Program-made: the position numbers and the translations under genes
Notes under the pieces: model-generated
Told to the model about the DNA's origin: nothing
Databases searched by the model: none
The model's input: only the letters and a program-made list of their open reading frames with translations
Assembly (NCBI GenBank): GCA_029247315.1
Contig: JAQWLM010000073.1
Location: 1 to 55,486, forward strand
DNA: 55,486 bases
Direction: 5' to 3'
DNA from: AAA164-E04 sp014239995
GTDB lineage: Bacteria; Verrucomicrobiota; Verrucomicrobiia; Limisphaerales; AAA164-E04
Shown here: positions 19,115 to 28,085 of the stretch, piece after piece
Numbering within the stretch: the first letter of the stretch is position 1
Layout of the letters: each line of letters starts with the position of its first letter

Positions 19115-21490
19115 ATGAATATGTTCAGGAAAACCACGTGTTTACTTGTCGTCATGCAGGCATGGCTGGGAGTGATGATATCCGGCATGGCTGGGGAACC
19201 CATCGACTTCAATCGCGATATCCGCCCCATGCTTTCAGATAAGTGTTTCTTCTGCCACGGCCCGGATGAAGCAGAGAGAAAGGCTGAGCTCAGACTGGAT
19301 ACACCCACAGGAGCCTTTCTGGACTTGGGTGGCTACGCCGCCCTGAAAAAGGGAAGCCTCGAGGAAAGCGAGCTCTGGGCCAGGATCATCACCGAGGATG
19401 AAGAAGACCTGATGCCTCCACTGGATTCCGGGAAATCCCTTTCCAGCGGAGAAAAGGAACAGATCAAACAATGGATTCTGGAGGGCGCCTCCTACCAGGG
19501 ACACTGGTCCTACACGGCCCCGATACGCCCCAGCCTTCCCGAATTGAAGGACCACACCTGGCCCGCACAAGCCGTGGATCATTTCATTCTCTCAAAACTC
19601 GAGGCCGAGGAGATACGACCTTCCCCTCAGGCAGCACCCTCGACCCTGGCACGCCGCCTCCATCTGGACCTGACCGGATTACCACCTTCAGCAGAGGACA
19701 CAAGGCGTTTCAGTGAGGCACTGGCAAAGGGAAAATGGCGCGACTACGTCCGCGGGCTCATCCATACGCCAGCCTACGGGGAACGCATGGCATCCCATTG
19801 GCTGGACCTCGTGCGCTTTGCAGATACCGTCGGATACCACGGGGATCAGGACCACAGCATCAGTCCCTACAGGGATTACGTCATCAAGTCCTTCAATGAG
19901 AATATGCCTTACGACCAGTTCACCCGCGAACAGCTGGCTGGTGACCTTCTTCCGAGGAGAAGCATGTGGCAGCAGGTGGCATCAGGCTACAACCGCCTGC
20001 TCCAAACATCCCATGAAGGCGGGGTGCAGGACAGGGAATACCTCGCCAAATATGCAGCAGATCGTGTTCGTAATTTCGGCCTGGTCTGGATGGGAGCCAC
20101 CACAGGCTGCGCGGAATGTCATCACCATAAATATGATCCCTACACCACGGAGGATTTCTACAGCCTGGCTGCGTTTTTTGCTGATCTCAAGGAACAGGGA
20201 GCCTTCTCCGCCCCCAACGCCATCCCCACACGACGTAACCCGGAAATCAAGGTCTGGAATCTGGCGCAATATGCCCAGCTCACTTCACTGAACCAAAGCA
20301 TTGATTCCCTGAAGAAAGAGACTGAAGGGAATGAAAGCGCTGCGCAGGCCGCACTTGAGGCACTGGAAGAAAAACGTTCCAGCATCGAGGATGCCTTTGC
20401 CCCCTGCATGGTGAGCCTTGCGGTCAAGCCAAGGACCATGCGGGTGCTACCTCGCGGCAACTGGCTGGATGAGACGGGAACCATCGTCCAGCCAGCGACA
20501 CCAGTCTTCCTCCCTCCCATGACGACGGCTGGTAAGGCCACACGTCTGGACCTGGCCAACTGGCTTTTCCAGGAGGATCATCCCCTCACCGCCCGGGTGT
20601 TTGTCAATCGGCTGTGGAAGTTATTTTTTGGCAAGGGGCTTTCCCGAAGACTGGATGACCTGGGAGCACAGGGCGATCCACCCGATCACCCGGCTTTGCT
20701 TGATTGGCTTGCCGTTGAATTCCGCGAAAGCGGATGGAATGTAAAACACATGGTGGAACTCATGGTGACCTCCAGCACCTACCTCCAGGGGTCTGCGCCC
20801 CGTCCGGACCTGAAAAATTCAGATCCTGAGAACCGGCTCTGGGCACAGCAGAACGCCTTTCGCATCGACGCGGAATTCATCCGGGACCGTGCCCTGAAAC
20901 TTGGTGGCCTGCTTGTGGAACAACTGGGAGGACGCAGCGTCAAGCCCTATCAACCCAAGGGCTACTACCAGCACTTGAACTTCCCGACCCGCAACTACCA
21001 GGCGGACACAGGGTCCCTGCAATACCGCAGGGGCCTCTATACCCACTGGCAACGCATTTTCCTGCATCCCATGCTCAAGGCATTCGATGCCCCCAGCCGT
21101 GAAGAGGGAAGTGCCGAGCGACCGGTTTCCAACACACCTCTGGCAGCGTTGACCCTGCTCAACGACCCAAGTTTCAACGAGGCAGCCCGCCATTTCGCCC
21201 ATCGCATTCTCAACGAGGGAGGCAGTTCAGACGCAGCCAGGCTCCAATGGGCCTGGCGTGAAACACTCTCACGCCAGGCTGTCCCAAAGGAAATCAAGGT
21301 CATGGAGGCATTCCTTGGGGCAGAAAGGGGGTATTTCCTGGACAAGACATCGGAGGCAGGGGCCTTGATTGAAGAATCACCAGTCACCACGCCGGGGAAA
21401 GACGGCACCACATCGCGTGCCGAGCAAGCTGCCTGGACCAGCGTGGCCAGAGCCATGCTCAATCTGCACGAAGGTATCATGCGTTATTAG
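19115..21490 (+). CDS. PSCyt1/DUF1549/DUF1553 cytochrome-like protein (pair 2)
   Basis: 791 residues with a signal peptide (residues 1-27). The cytochrome motif is CFFCH (44-48) in FNRDIRPMLSDKCFFCHGPD. DUF1549 follows (DLTGLPPSAEDTRRF, ASHWLDLVRFADTVGYHGD), with a second CxxCH in TTGCAECHHHKYDP. DUF1553 makes the C-terminal half (ARVFVNRLWKLFFGKGLSR, NTPLAALTLLNDPSFNEA). A coiled-coil stretch at about 395-430 (LNQSIDSLKKETEG) replaces the beta-rich insertion found in the 991-residue paralogue. It is followed after 35 bases by its DUF1501 partner. Confidence 0.9.
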   Translation: MNMFRKTTCLLVVMQAWLGVMISGMAGEPIDFNRDIRPMLSDKCFFCHGPDEAERKAELRLDTPTGAFLDLGGYAALKKGSLEESELWARIITEDEEDLMPPLDSGKSLSSGEKEQIKQWILEGASYQGHWSYTAPIRPSLPELKDHTWPAQAVDHFILSKLEAEEIRPSPQAAPSTLARRLHLDLTGLPPSAEDTRRFSEALAKGKWRDYVRGLIHTPAYGERMASHWLDLVRFADTVGYHGDQDHSISPYRDYVIKSFNENMPYDQFTREQLAGDLLPRRSMWQQVASGYNRLLQTSHEGGVQDREYLAKYAADRVRNFGLVWMGATTGCAECHHHKYDPYTTEDFYSLAAFFADLKEQGAFSAPNAIPTRRNPEIKVWNLAQYAQLTSLNQSIDSLKKETEGNESAAQAALEALEEKRSSIEDAFAPCMVSLAVKPRTMRVLPRGNWLDETGTIVQPATPVFLPPMTTAGKATRLDLANWLFQEDHPLTARVFVNRLWKLFFGKGLSRRLDDLGAQGDPPDHPALLDWLAVEFRESGWNVKHMVELMVTSSTYLQGSAPRPDLKNSDPENRLWAQQNAFRIDAEFIRDRALKLGGLLVEQLGGRSVKPYQPKGYYQHLNFPTRNYQADTGSLQYRRGLYTHWQRIFLHPMLKAFDAPSREEGSAERPVSNTPLAALTLLNDPSFNEAARHFAHRILNEGGSSDAARLQWAWRETLSRQAVPKEIKVMEAFLGAERGYFLDKTSEAGALIEESPVTTPGKDGTTSRAEQAAWTSVARAMLNLHEGIMRY

Positions 21491-21525
21491 ACACGATTTT
21501 TGAACCATTCATCCCAGAGAAAACC

Positions 21526-22977
21526 ATGAAGACCAATCCACTCAGCCCAGCCGCCCACACGATGAATCGGCGCATGTTCCTGCACCAGGCATCGATGGGA
21601 CTTGGTACGGCCGCCCTGAACACCCTGTGGCAGCCCTCCCTGCTGGGCGAGGCCGGGCAGGCTCCCAATACCCCTGGCACGACGGGCTTTCCCAACCTGC
21701 CCGTCAAGGCCAAGAGGGTCATCTTTCTGTGCATGGCAGGGGGCCCTTCACACCTGGAAACCTTTGATCCCAAGCCCACCCTTGCCGAGCTGGACGGAAA
21801 GCCCATGCCGGAAAGTTTCACCAAGGGACAACCCATTGCCCAGTTACAGGGAAAGGAACTCAAGTGTCTGGGCCCCATGACGACATTCAGAAAGCACGGC
21901 CAGTCCGGCCAGGCGATCAGCGATTTCCTGCCTTGGACAGCAAAAATGGCAGATGAGATCGCCGTGGTGCGCTCCATGATCACCGACCAGATCAATCATG
22001 ATCCCGCCCATACGGTGATGAATACGGGCACCTCCATTTCGGGCCGGCCCAGTATGGGGGCATGGATTAATTATGGCCTGGGAAGCGTCAGCGAAAACCT
22101 GCCTGGCTTTGTCGTCCTGAGCAGCGTGGGTGGACGCAACCCTCAACCCATCGCGGCACGTCAATGGCACAGCGGGTTTTTGCCCAGCCGTTTTCAGGGA
22201 GTGGAATTTCAATCCAGTGGGGATCCTGTACATTATGTGCGTAACCCTCCTGGAGTCTCCAGAGAAGGACAACGCCGCTTGGTCTCAACCGTCCAGAACC
22301 TCAATGCCCTGGCACAGGGGCGACAAATGGACCCCGAAATCGAGACACGGATCAGTGCCTATGAAATGGCTTTTCGCATGCAGGCCAGTGTGCCTGAATT
22401 AATGGACCTCTCCGACGAACCAGCCCACATCATGGAAATGTATGGAACGAAAGGGTCTGACGGCAGCTTTGCCGCCAACTGCCTGCTGGCCCGTCGTCTG
22501 GCTGAACGTGGCGTGCGTTTCATCCACCTCTACCATCGGGGATGGGATCATCACGGGGATCTGGTTCCCCACATGAAAACCTGTTGCAGCCTCACCGACA
22601 AGCCCACCTGGGCCTTGATCACTGATCTCAAGCAGCGTGGACTGCTCGAGGATACCCTGATTATCTGGGGGGGCGAGTTCGGCCGTACTCCCATGTTCCA
22701 GGGTAAAGGCAAACATCCCGGGCGTGACCACCACATCAAGGGTTTCAGCATGTGGCTCTGCGGCGGAGGCGTGCAAGGGGGCACACCCTATGGTGCGACC
22801 GATGAGCTCGGCTACCATGCGGTTGAAAATGTCACCCATGTGCGGGATCTCCACGCCACGATGCTCCATCTCATGGGCATGGGTCACCGTAATCTCAGCG
22901 TTAAGTTTCAGGGTCTGGACGCCCGCCTGACCGGGGTCGAGGATGCCCATGTCCTACACTCCATCCTGCGAGCCTGA
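21526..22977 (+). CDS. DUF1501 protein, Tat-exported (pair 2)
   Basis: 483 residues. The Tat signal is NRRMFLHQASMGLGTAALNT. DUF1501 motifs are VIFLCMAGGPSHLETFDPKP at the N-terminus, LIIWGGEFGRTPMFQGKGK and HPGRDHHIKGFSMWLCGGG near the C-terminus. It is a clear paralogue of the other DUF1501 protein here; both share the end motif LTGVE-A-HVLH-IL. Together with the preceding cytochrome gene it forms a complete second pair. It ends 120 bases from the convergent secG gene with a shared terminator between. Confidence 0.9.
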   Translation: MKTNPLSPAAHTMNRRMFLHQASMGLGTAALNTLWQPSLLGEAGQAPNTPGTTGFPNLPVKAKRVIFLCMAGGPSHLETFDPKPTLAELDGKPMPESFTKGQPIAQLQGKELKCLGPMTTFRKHGQSGQAISDFLPWTAKMADEIAVVRSMITDQINHDPAHTVMNTGTSISGRPSMGAWINYGLGSVSENLPGFVVLSSVGGRNPQPIAARQWHSGFLPSRFQGVEFQSSGDPVHYVRNPPGVSREGQRRLVSTVQNLNALAQGRQMDPEIETRISAYEMAFRMQASVPELMDLSDEPAHIMEMYGTKGSDGSFAANCLLARRLAERGVRFIHLYHRGWDHHGDLVPHMKTCCSLTDKPTWALITDLKQRGLLEDTLIIWGGEFGRTPMFQGKGKHPGRDHHIKGFSMWLCGGGVQGGTPYGATDELGYHAVENVTHVRDLHATMLHLMGMGHRNLSVKFQGLDARLTGVEDAHVLHSILRA

Positions 22978-23039
22978 ACCATCAGACTCTGGCATTCGCC
23001 ACTCAAAACTGCCACACGGACCGATTTGCGCATCAAAAA

Positions 23040-23066
23040 GCCCCGACCACAATATGCGATCGGGGC
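23040..23066. terminator. Bidirectional intrinsic terminator
   Basis: A perfect 7-bp stem GCCCCGA / TCGGGGC with a 13-base loop, with AAAAA on the left and GGAAAAA on the right. It lies midway between the convergent DUF1501 and secG genes and can serve both strands. Confidence 0.8.
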
Positions 23067-23098
23067 GGAAAAAGGGCGAGGTACAAGGGACTGGAGGC

Positions 23099-23605
23099 CT
23101 AATTATTGGGGTTCGGCTCGGTAGCCGGAACCGTGGCTTCAGGCTTGAGAGGTTCCTCATTCTCCACGCCAGGAGTGGGTACGGTCAAGGCCGGAACCTC
23201 CTCTGCGGCCACGGCAGGGTCTTCAAAAACACCCTCTGACTCCACTTCTGCAGCCACAGCGGGCTCGGTGGTCGAGGCACCATCGGTCGCAGATGGTGCA
23301 GCCACAGGGGCAACCGTCTGGCTGGAGATCTCTTCTTCCAGCAGGTTGCTGCTCCGCTTGGACTGAACCGCATTCAAGGAACCAAGTGCCAAGGCCAAAA
23401 CAAGAAAAAGACCCGCAGCATATGAAGTGATTTTAGAAAGAGGTGTCCCGGCACCGGCTCCAAAAACCGTCTCGGCGGCACCAGCCCCGAAGGCCAGTCC
23501 AGCACCGGCTTCCTTCTTGGGAAGCTGGACCAGGATCAACAGGACGAGGAACAAACTGTTGATCACCATCACGATGGTGCAAATTCCGATGATTAGGCTA
23601 AGCAT
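23099..23605 (-). CDS. secG: SecG, protein-export membrane subunit with long acidic tail
   Basis: 168 residues. Two membrane helices (about 3-25 and 53-75) flank the conserved loop VQLPKKEAGAGLAFGAGAAETVFG, which identifies SecG of the SecYEG translocon. The C-terminal 90 residues are Ala/Glu/Pro/Val-rich and probably disordered, making the protein about twice the usual length. The start is the ATG at 23605, which gives a standard SecG N-terminus. An upstream extension in frame is not SecG-like. It is third in the order pgk-tpiA-secG, and the bidirectional terminator lies just downstream. Confidence 0.92.
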   Translation of the reverse strand: MLSLIIGICTIVMVINSLFLVLLILVQLPKKEAGAGLAFGAGAAETVFGAGAGTPLSKITSYAAGLFLVLALALGSLNAVQSKRSSNLLEEEISSQTVAPVAAPSATDGASTTEPAVAAEVESEGVFEDPAVAAEEVPALTVPTPGVENEEPLKPEATVPATEPNPNN

Positions 23606-23687
23606 ACTTCTTTGATTCGTTGAACAATGATTGTGTTTTGCAAACGGCCACCCTGGCAAATCTGTGCCTTGGATGCAATGCTGAAAT

Positions 23688-24452
23688 TCAAATGCTGTTA
23701 AGGATGATTTCCGAAAAACTCTTTGCATCCAGCGAAGCACCGCCGACCAGGGCACCATCGATATCCGGCTGGCTCATCAGCTCGCGGGCGTTGGCAGGCT
23801 TGACACTCCCGCCGTATTGAATACGCACCTGATTGGCGACACTGCTGCCGTGCAGCTCCGCCAAAACGCTCCGGATAAACGCGTGCACTTGCTGAGCCTG
23901 TTCCGCCGTGGCTGTTTTCCCCGTGCCAATGGCCCAAACGGGTTCGTAGGCGACAACAGTCTCCTCCATCTGCTCGGAAGTCAGGCCGGCCAGGCTGCCC
24001 TTGATCTGGCTGCCAACCACGTCGTTGGTCACGCCAGCCTCGCGCTGTTCGAGGGTTTCGCCCACGCAGACGATCGGCCTGATGGAGGCGGCATGCGCCG
24101 TCAGCGCTTTCTTTGAAATCAAGGAATCGGATTCCTCCTGATGCTGGCGGCGCTCGGAATGCCCTAGAATGACATAGCGCACAAGGAATTCCTTCAACAT
24201 CTCAGCAGCGATCTCTCCCGTGTAGGCACCCCCTGTATGTTCGCTCATATTTTGTGCGCCCAGACGAATATTTGTTTCTATCACTTTCTTGGAAACCTCT
24301 CCAAGAGCGGTGAAAGGCGGACTGATAAGAATATCAACCTCTTTTACCTGGTGCAATTCCCGAACAAGCTGCTGAACAAGGTCCAGAGATTCGGCAACGG
24401 TTTTATTCATCTTCCAGTTACCTGCAATGAGGAGTTTACGATCTTTTTTCAT
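23688..24452 (-). CDS. tpiA: Triose-phosphate isomerase
   Basis: 254 residues. The catalytic residues are visible: Lys in AGNWKMNKT, His in VILGHSERR, and Glu in VVAYEPVWAIGTGKTA, with the phosphate-binding IQYGGSVKP near the C-terminus. It interconverts dihydroxyacetone phosphate and glyceraldehyde 3-phosphate in glycolysis. The ATG at 24452 gives the normal family N-terminus. It follows pgk after 57 bases and precedes secG by 82 bases on the same strand. Confidence 0.96.
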   Translation of the reverse strand: MKKDRKLLIAGNWKMNKTVAESLDLVQQLVRELHQVKEVDILISPPFTALGEVSKKVIETNIRLGAQNMSEHTGGAYTGEIAAEMLKEFLVRYVILGHSERRQHQEESDSLISKKALTAHAASIRPIVCVGETLEQREAGVTNDVVGSQIKGSLAGLTSEQMEETVVAYEPVWAIGTGKTATAEQAQQVHAFIRSVLAELHGSSVANQVRIQYGGSVKPANARELMSQPDIDGALVGGASLDAKSFSEIILNSI

Positions 24453-24509
24453 AACGACTTTTTTTAAGTTTAAAACGTTGTTTTCCCGGTCAATCGGGAA
24501 AAAACGCAT

Positions 24510-25766
24510 TCAGCGGTTGGAAAGGACAGCGACACCGGGGAGCTCCTTGCCTTCCAAAAACTCGAGACTTGCTCCCCCGCCAGTACTCATAAAAGTGACC
24601 TTATCTCCTAACCCGGACTGGTTGAGAGCCTTCACGCTATCACCACCACCGATGATACTCGTGGCTCCGGAACGAGCAGTGGCATCGGCAACTGCCTGGG
24701 CCACGGCAAAGGTTCCCTTGGAGAAACGTGGATCCTCAAAGATGCCCATCGGGCCGTTCCAGAGGATGGTTCTGGCATCCGCGATCCGCTCCTGAAAGCA
24801 TTCAGAGGTCCGTTCGCCGATATCGACCCCCTCCTCCGTGTCGGGGATGTCCGGATCCGTGTTGTGGCGCGGATTTTCAAATGCAAGGATGGGCTTGCCT
24901 TTCTTATTCAGCTTGTCGGTGACCACGGGCGTGACCACGATATTGTCGGTCGGCAGGAGGAGTTCAACGCCTCGGGATGAGGCTTTTTCCATGGCTGCCC
25001 TGGCCACATCCACCTTGTCAGGTTCCACCAGAGATTTACCAACCTTGAGGCCCTTGGCGAGCTTGAAGGTGTAGGCCATGGCACCGCCGATCAGCAGGCT
25101 GTCGGCCTTTTCCAGCAGACGGTCGATGACCGCGATTTTATCCGAAACCTTGGCCCCCCCCAGGATCACTACAAAAGGACGTCGGGGAGTCTCCAGCTCG
25201 CTACCAAGGAACTGGAGTTCACGTTCCATGAGCAGGCCAGCTGCGCAGATCCCCCCCTTTTCGGTGATCCCCTTCGCAATCCCAAACGTGGAAGCATGGG
25301 CACGGTGCGCAGCCCCAAAGGCATCATTCACATACACGTCGGCATGGGCTGCCAACTGGGCTGCAAATGCAGGATCGTTGGCCTCCTCTTCCGCGTAAAA
25401 ACGGATATTTTCAAGCAGAAGAATATCACCGGCCTTGAGGGCACCAGCGGTCTGGGCCACTTTGTCACCGATGCAATCATCCACAAAAGCCACGGGCCGG
25501 CCCAGCAGGTCACTCAGGCGCTGAGCCACGGGCCGCAGGGACATGGAGGGTTCCTTTTTCCCCTTGGGACGGCCAAGGTGGGCAGCCAGAAGAATTTTCG
25601 CGCCCTGCGCAACCAGATGATCCAGCGTCGGTATCGTCGCACGGATACGCGTATCATCATTGATGACCATGTCCCCGTCCTTTTCCTCCATGGGGACATT
25701 GTAGTCTACCCGAACGAATACACGCTTACCGGCCAAGTCGACGTCTTTGATGGTTAATTTCGCCAT
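24510..25766 (-). CDS. pgk: Phosphoglycerate kinase
   Basis: 418 residues. The PGK signature KRVFVRVDYNVPMEE opens the protein. Substrate-binding residues lie in AAHLGRPKG, and the nucleotide-site motifs are VILGGAKVSDKI and SIIGGGDSVKALNQ. It makes ATP and 3-phosphoglycerate from 1,3-bisphosphoglycerate. The length is typical of bacterial enzymes. It is the first gene of a pgk-tpiA-secG unit, and the region upstream (25767-25865) probably holds the promoter. Confidence 0.97.
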   Translation of the reverse strand: MAKLTIKDVDLAGKRVFVRVDYNVPMEEKDGDMVINDDTRIRATIPTLDHLVAQGAKILLAAHLGRPKGKKEPSMSLRPVAQRLSDLLGRPVAFVDDCIGDKVAQTAGALKAGDILLLENIRFYAEEEANDPAFAAQLAAHADVYVNDAFGAAHRAHASTFGIAKGITEKGGICAAGLLMERELQFLGSELETPRRPFVVILGGAKVSDKIAVIDRLLEKADSLLIGGAMAYTFKLAKGLKVGKSLVEPDKVDVARAAMEKASSRGVELLLPTDNIVVTPVVTDKLNKKGKPILAFENPRHNTDPDIPDTEEGVDIGERTSECFQERIADARTILWNGPMGIFEDPRFSKGTFAVAQAVADATARSGATSIIGGGDSVKALNQSGLGDKVTFMSTGGGASLEFLEGKELPGVAVLSNR

Positions 25767-25865
25767 AATCCAAATTTCAGACCGGGAAACATAACAAAGT
25801 CGCCCTTTGCGTCAAAGAGTTTCACACAAAAACTTGAGATCCCGGCATTGACTCAAAAACGGGAA

Positions 25866-26912
25866 TCAGGCGGAAGAGGCACGATATAAACGATCACGAA
25901 TGCCATCCCATGGATGCGTATCAGGCACCGACTCCACCAGGATCAGTTCAGGCTGCAGACGATCACATGCATACAATTCAGCATACAGCGCACGTGCATA
26001 GGCCTCGGGATCACTCGGAATCACCGATACCCGAAGAAAGCAGGCAGGGTCCGGCAAATGCTCATGACACAGCACACAGGTCTTGTGGGCATTGGCATGG
26101 AAACGTGCGGGAAACCGGGCCAGGGATTCCGAGGCATTCCAACGGATCACCCGCATCGGAGCACTCGGCGCATAATGCTTTTGATGTAAGCCGGGACTCT
26201 TGCATGCCGCCTCTGCTGAAGCCCCCGGTCCATCGCCCTGCGTCGCCTGGCGTGGCATGGTGTTGGGATCCACCGCCCGAAGGGATTCGAGGTGGATCAT
26301 GCCGGGCCGCAGCACCACCGGGTACTCACCACACAGGTCAAGCACCGTTGATTCAATACCCACACTGGCAGAACCTCCATCCACGATCAATGGAATGCGC
26401 CCCTTCAACTGGGCCAATACCTGTGCAGCTGAGGTGGGTGAGAGCTGGTTGGCAAGGTTGGCACTGGGGGCGGCAACGGGGCGTCCGAGGGTTTCAATCA
26501 CCCGCTGCATGAAGGGGTGCAAGGGCCAGCGCAGGGCCACCGAGTCCAGACCCGCGGTAATCTGGCTGGATATTCCAGCCGCCTTGGGCAGTACCAGGGT
26601 CAGGGGTCCGGGCCAGAATGCCCGTAAAAAACGCTCTGCGACTTCAGGCCAGGACGGTACACAGCCAGCGAGCATGGATCGACCTGCCACGTGCACAATC
26701 AAGGGATTGGTGGCAGGTCGCCCCTTGATTGCGTAGATGGATTTCACCGCATCGGTATTCATGGCATCCGCCGCAAGCCCATAGACTGTTTCTGTTGGCA
26801 ACGCGATCACTGCCCCCTGGTCGAGCAGTGCCACGGCCTTTTGCACGGCTGCATGCATGCGGATGGGGTTATCGATGGGAAGAACGTCGGTTTTCACAGG
26901 GGAATGGTGCAC
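25866..26912 (-). CDS. L-threonylcarbamoyladenylate synthase, Sua5 type
   Basis: 348 residues. An N-terminal YrdC domain has the signature VIALPTETVYGLAADA, the substrate-binding KGRPATNPLIVHV, and SANLANQLSPTSA. A C-terminal Sua5 domain (about 240-345) follows the linker with SPGLHQKHYAPSAPM. It makes threonylcarbamoyl-AMP from threonine, bicarbonate and ATP for the universal t6A37 tRNA modification. The start codon appears to be GTG at 26912, and no better ATG precedes the YrdC core apart from one 18 codons in. It is transcribed toward pgk, 100 bases from it. Confidence 0.93.
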   Translation of the reverse strand: MHHSPVKTDVLPIDNPIRMHAAVQKAVALLDQGAVIALPTETVYGLAADAMNTDAVKSIYAIKGRPATNPLIVHVAGRSMLAGCVPSWPEVAERFLRAFWPGPLTLVLPKAAGISSQITAGLDSVALRWPLHPFMQRVIETLGRPVAAPSANLANQLSPTSAAQVLAQLKGRIPLIVDGGSASVGIESTVLDLCGEYPVVLRPGMIHLESLRAVDPNTMPRQATQGDGPGASAEAACKSPGLHQKHYAPSAPMRVIRWNASESLARFPARFHANAHKTCVLCHEHLPDPACFLRVSVIPSDPEAYARALYAELYACDRLQPELILVESVPDTHPWDGIRDRLYRASSA

Positions 26913-26927
26913 ATCAAATAAGATAAA

Positions 26928-27944
26928 TCAGGCAATGACCTTAATCCGATTCCAGTCCCCATTGACAGCCTGGAGGGCTTGACGCATGGCCTTGGATTTC
27001 TTGCGATATTGGTGGGTGTTGGCATTCCAGCGTTTTTGAGCCGACACATGAATGGGCCCGCTAATGCTGCGAATATGATTTTCCCGTATCCTGTATATAC
27101 CCTTGCGCTCATTGTGAAGGAGGTCATATGGATGAGGCTGAAGCCATTGTTGGACATGTTGCTCAAACTTGAGTCCAAAATGCTCGGCTTCCTGAAGGAC
27201 CCATTGGCAGGCACAGTGACTCAGTCCCGACTCCCGGTAGCCACCCCCTATATCGGAATGAGCTCCCGCAAACCAAGCCTGCTTGAGGTCGATCCCCTGC
27301 TTGGAATTCCAGAGCGTAGGAGCAAAGTCTTCACGGTTTTCGTCAATGGAAACAGCGTGACGCGCATGGCGGACGATCCTGCTTGGTTCAGTGTCATGGA
27401 AGAGAAATTCCTTTTTCCCCAGGGTTCCCCAGAAAGGCACGGGAATCCCGTTAGCTCCCACCGTGTCCCATACCCCCATGTAATGGATGTAACTCAGGTT
27501 AGCCACCGAGAATTGTTGGCGAAAAAGTGTTGCGGCGTTCGCATCCGGGCTCGAGAACTTGCCACGTTTCCGATAGAGTCTGTAAGCGTTTGGAATCTGA
27601 TCTGCATGTTCCCTTTTCAGGATGCCCGCATTGCGAATCAGCCCCCCCAGTGAGCGCACGGTGTAGGCTCCACGACTGAACCCAAAGAAATACAATGCAT
27701 CGTCCTCATGATAATTATGAACAATGAAACGATAGCAATCCATGATGTTCTTATCGATCCCTGCCCCGGAGATACCCCCTGTGATTTTTTTTCGATCCGT
27801 TCCCACACCCCAATCATAAAAAACGACCTGATCCATCCCGTCAGCCCGGGAACACACACCCCGGGCAAGCTGCAATACGTTGGTGGCAAGCCCCTTTTCA
27901 GGAGAATGCCAGGTTCCGTCTGCAAAAATGGCAATACGTTTCAT
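26928..27944 (-). CDS. DUF2235 alpha/beta hydrolase (Tle1-like lipase family)
   Basis: About 338 residues. The fold opens with MKRIAIFADGTWHSPEKG. The nucleophile elbow is FFGFSRGAYTVRSLGG with its Ser in GFSRG, and the acid/His part is WFAGAHSDIGGGYRESG. DUF2235 covers phospholipases, including type VI secretion effectors of the Tle1 group, and many proteins with no known substrate. No signal peptide or VgrG/PAAR gene is visible nearby. It lies about 140 bases after the kinase-like gene on the same strand. The ATG at 27944 is used in preference to an upstream in-frame start. Confidence 0.85.
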   Translation of the reverse strand: MKRIAIFADGTWHSPEKGLATNVLQLARGVCSRADGMDQVVFYDWGVGTDRKKITGGISGAGIDKNIMDCYRFIVHNYHEDDALYFFGFSRGAYTVRSLGGLIRNAGILKREHADQIPNAYRLYRKRGKFSSPDANAATLFRQQFSVANLSYIHYMGVWDTVGANGIPVPFWGTLGKKEFLFHDTEPSRIVRHARHAVSIDENREDFAPTLWNSKQGIDLKQAWFAGAHSDIGGGYRESGLSHCACQWVLQEAEHFGLKFEQHVQQWLQPHPYDLLHNERKGIYRIRENHIRSISGPIHVSAQKRWNANTHQYRKKSKAMRQALQAVNGDWNRIKVIA

Positions 27945-28085
27945 GACACACCACACCTACTGTTTTTATCTGCTTCAAACAATGTGATTTTCGGTTTTCA
28001 AGCCCATCTGTAAAATGTGCTCCAAACGATCCCTGGCCTGCTGCATCGATCCGGCCGTGGAGGTGGGTCGCCCTTGGAAACCGCA

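Noticed and set aside
14085..22977. Inverted duplication of a whole cytochrome-DUF1501 block
   Set aside because: The two pairs are paralogous, but their proteins differ in length and domain content. They are not a recent DNA duplication.
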